DNA of 64,000 nt from Solirubrobacteraceae bacterium (GTDB lineage Bacteria > Actinomycetota > Thermoleophilia > Solirubrobacterales > Solirubrobacteraceae): NCBI GenBank assembly GCA_025449845.1, contig JANWIP010000029.1:1-64000 (forward strand), read 5' to 3'. The first letter of the stretch is position 1. Every line of letters starts with the position of its first letter. The notes beneath the pieces were generated by a model. It saw only the letters and a program-made list of their open reading frames with translations. It searched no databases and was not told where the DNA came from. The translations under genes and the position numbers were made by a program. Below are positions 62,849 to 64,000 of the stretch, in pieces.

Positions 62849-63634
62849 GTGTCAGAGCCTGTGATCGATCTTCACTCCCACGTGCTGCCCGGCATTGACG
62901 ACGGCCCCGAGACAATCGAGGGCTCGCTGGCGCTGGCGCGCGCGGTGGCCGACAGCGGCGTGAGGACGCTGATGGCCACACCTCACGTGAGCTGGCGCTA
63001 CCCCAATGCGGCGGAGACGATCGCGCCCCTGGTACAGGAAGTCAACGCGCGCGTACAGGCGGAGGGCATTGAGCTTGAGATCCGCGCCGGGGCAGAGATC
63101 GCGATGACGCGCGCCGCCGAGCTCGACCCCGATGAACTCTCACGGCTGACGCTGGGCGGTGGCGAATGGCTGCTGATCGAGTGCCCCTTTACGCCGGTGG
63201 CGACCGGCATGGACGCGCTGGTGCTCGACCTGCAGCGCCGCGGGCACCGCGTGGTGCTGGCCCACCCCGAGCGCTGTCCGGCCTTCCACCGCGATCGCCG
63301 ACCACTTGAGATGCTGGTGCGCGGCGGCGTGCTGACATCGATCACCGCCGGCTCGCTCGTGGGCCGCTTCAGCGGTGAGGTGCAACGCTTTGCGATGCAA
63401 CTCGTGCGCGAGGACCTGGTGCACAACGTGGCCTCCGACACCCACGACACCGGGCGCCGCCCGCCGGGCATGGCCAGCGAGCTGGAGCAGGCCGGATTGG
63501 GAGCGCTCAGCGAGTGGCTGACCCAGTCTGTGCCTGCAGCGATCCTTGACGGCGGGCCGATCCCACCGCGTCCCGCGTATGAGGCGCCAAGCGCCAGGCG
63601 AAGCTGGAAGCCGTGGCAGCGGCAGAAGACTTAG
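62849..63634 (+). CDS. CpsB/CapC-like PHP-family protein tyrosine phosphatase
   Basis: A 261-residue metal-dependent phosphatase. PHP-domain motifs are IDLHSHVLPGIDDGPETIEG (residues 6-25), LMATPHVSWRYP, VVLAHPERCPAFH and NVASDTHDTGRRPP. Enzymes of this class dephosphorylate the Tyr tail of BY-kinases and so control capsule length; the kinase here is at 31905-33497. The GTG at 62849 is the start. The C-terminal 25 residues are basic and Pro-rich. Confidence 0.9.
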   Translation: MSEPVIDLHSHVLPGIDDGPETIEGSLALARAVADSGVRTLMATPHVSWRYPNAAETIAPLVQEVNARVQAEGIELEIRAGAEIAMTRAAELDPDELSRLTLGGGEWLLIECPFTPVATGMDALVLDLQRRGHRVVLAHPERCPAFHRDRRPLEMLVRGGVLTSITAGSLVGRFSGEVQRFAMQLVREDLVHNVASDTHDTGRRPPGMASELEQAGLGALSEWLTQSVPAAILDGGPIPPRPAYEAPSARRSWKPWQRQKT

Positions 63635-63650
63635 CTATCTATGCGCGCCT

Positions 63651-63740
63651 TCACGATGCGAGCTTCACGATCGCGATGACCATGCCGATCAGCACGAACA
63701 CGACAATCGCCGCCTGCATCCAGATCCAAGTGGGGGACAT
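63651..63740 (-). CDS. 29-residue single-pass membrane protein
   Basis: The frame from ATG 63740 encodes MSPTWIWMQAAIVVFVLIGM then VIAIVKLAS: one membrane helix with a short tail. The minus strand has GGCAGGTC just before the ATG as a modest ribosome binding site. Such short membrane proteins are easily missed. It could also be a chance frame; the strongly hydrophobic composition supports a real protein. Confidence 0.45.
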   Translation of the reverse strand: MSPTWIWMQAAIVVFVLIGMVIAIVKLAS

Positions 63741-63770
63741 GACCTGCCAACAGCCTACTGTGTGCAGGTA

Positions 63771-64000
63771 ATGCGCCACCGCCCTGGCAGGCTCGCGTCG
63801 CTGTTGCGATTCAGAGCACCAACGCAGCTCGCCCTGGCCCCGCTGGCAATCCTGGCGCTGGTCGCGGTGGTGTACGTCTCCAGCGCAACGGCAGCCCCCC
63901 TGGGCGGCCTCAACGTGGTGGGCATCGGCTCCGGCATGACCAACGCCCGCATCGACAGCTCGATCGCCAACGCCAAGGCGCTGCATGCCAACGTAGTGCG
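63771..64000 (+). CDS. Secreted protein, 5' part only (possible glycoside hydrolase)
   Basis: From ATG 63771 to the window end the frame stays open. The first 45 residues are a signal peptide (LALAPLAILALVAVVYVSSA, TAAP). The mature start GGLNVVGIGSGMTNARIDSS, IANAKALHANVV resembles the first strand and helix of GH-A clan barrels such as the two hydrolases at 25606 and 28158. The gene runs past the window, so catalytic residues cannot be checked. Confidence 0.6.
   Translation, partial: MRHRPGRLASLLRFRAPTQLALAPLAILALVAVVYVSSATAAPLGGLNVVGIGSGMTNARIDSSIANAKALHANVV

Overview
The window is GC-rich chromosomal DNA, almost certainly from an actinomycete. Three things point to Solirubrobacterales or a relative (class Thermoleophilia): two very large secreted proteins of a type common in that group, the C-terminal Lys/Arg/Cys-rich motif of one of them, and an actinobacterial set of glycosyltransferases. 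This placement comes from gene content only and is a moderate-confidence inference.

Region 1 (1-4.8 kb) is part of an integrative element at the 3' end of a tRNA-Arg(ACG) gene. A tyrosine recombinase lies next to the tRNA. Ahead of it is a tightly overlapping set: excisionase-like HTH protein, Ser/Thr-kinase-like protein, TPR protein. The kinase and TPR genes are visibly less GC-rich than the rest. The other end of the element is not in the window.

Region 2 (4.9-18.7 kb) mixes housekeeping genes (BCCP-carboxyltransferase fusion, Fpg/Nei glycosylase, TadA, subtilase) with a decayed accessory stretch behind a tRNA-Ser(CGA). That stretch holds a VOC-family pseudogene, an orphan MNT nucleotidyltransferase with a stub of its lost HEPN partner, and an intact HEPN-MNT pair. 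It also carries a five-gene defence-like cassette: two winged-helix proteins, a MORC/paraMORC-like GHKL ATPase, a C5 cytosine methyltransferase and a Vsr-type nuclease.

Region 3 (18.8-63.7 kb) is a large surface-polysaccharide or glycolipid locus. It has nucleotide-sugar enzymes (epimerase, nucleotidyltransferase, two DegT aminotransferases), many GT4/GT2/GT-C glycosyltransferases, a Wzx-like flippase, a Wzy/ligase-like polymerase, a Wzz-BY-kinase and its likely PHP phosphatase CpsB. It also has two LPLAT acyltransferases around a GT4, an FkbM methyltransferase, a DUF2334 deacetylase-like protein, and two tandem secreted GH-A hydrolases. Inside it are two inserted units. One is an operon with a TetR-like regulator fused to a second winged helix, a secreted propeller-like protein and a secreted repeat protein, with a perfect palindromic candidate operator upstream. 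The other is a translationally coupled five-gene cassette (carbamoyltransferase, luciferase-like monooxygenase, amino-acid-type adenylation enzyme, carrier protein, GNAT transferase). It looks like a carrier-bound amino-acid tailoring pathway for the glycan and is the most interesting candidate for an undescribed system here.

The right edge holds a universal stress protein, cpsB, a 29-residue membrane protein and the 5' end of another secreted protein.
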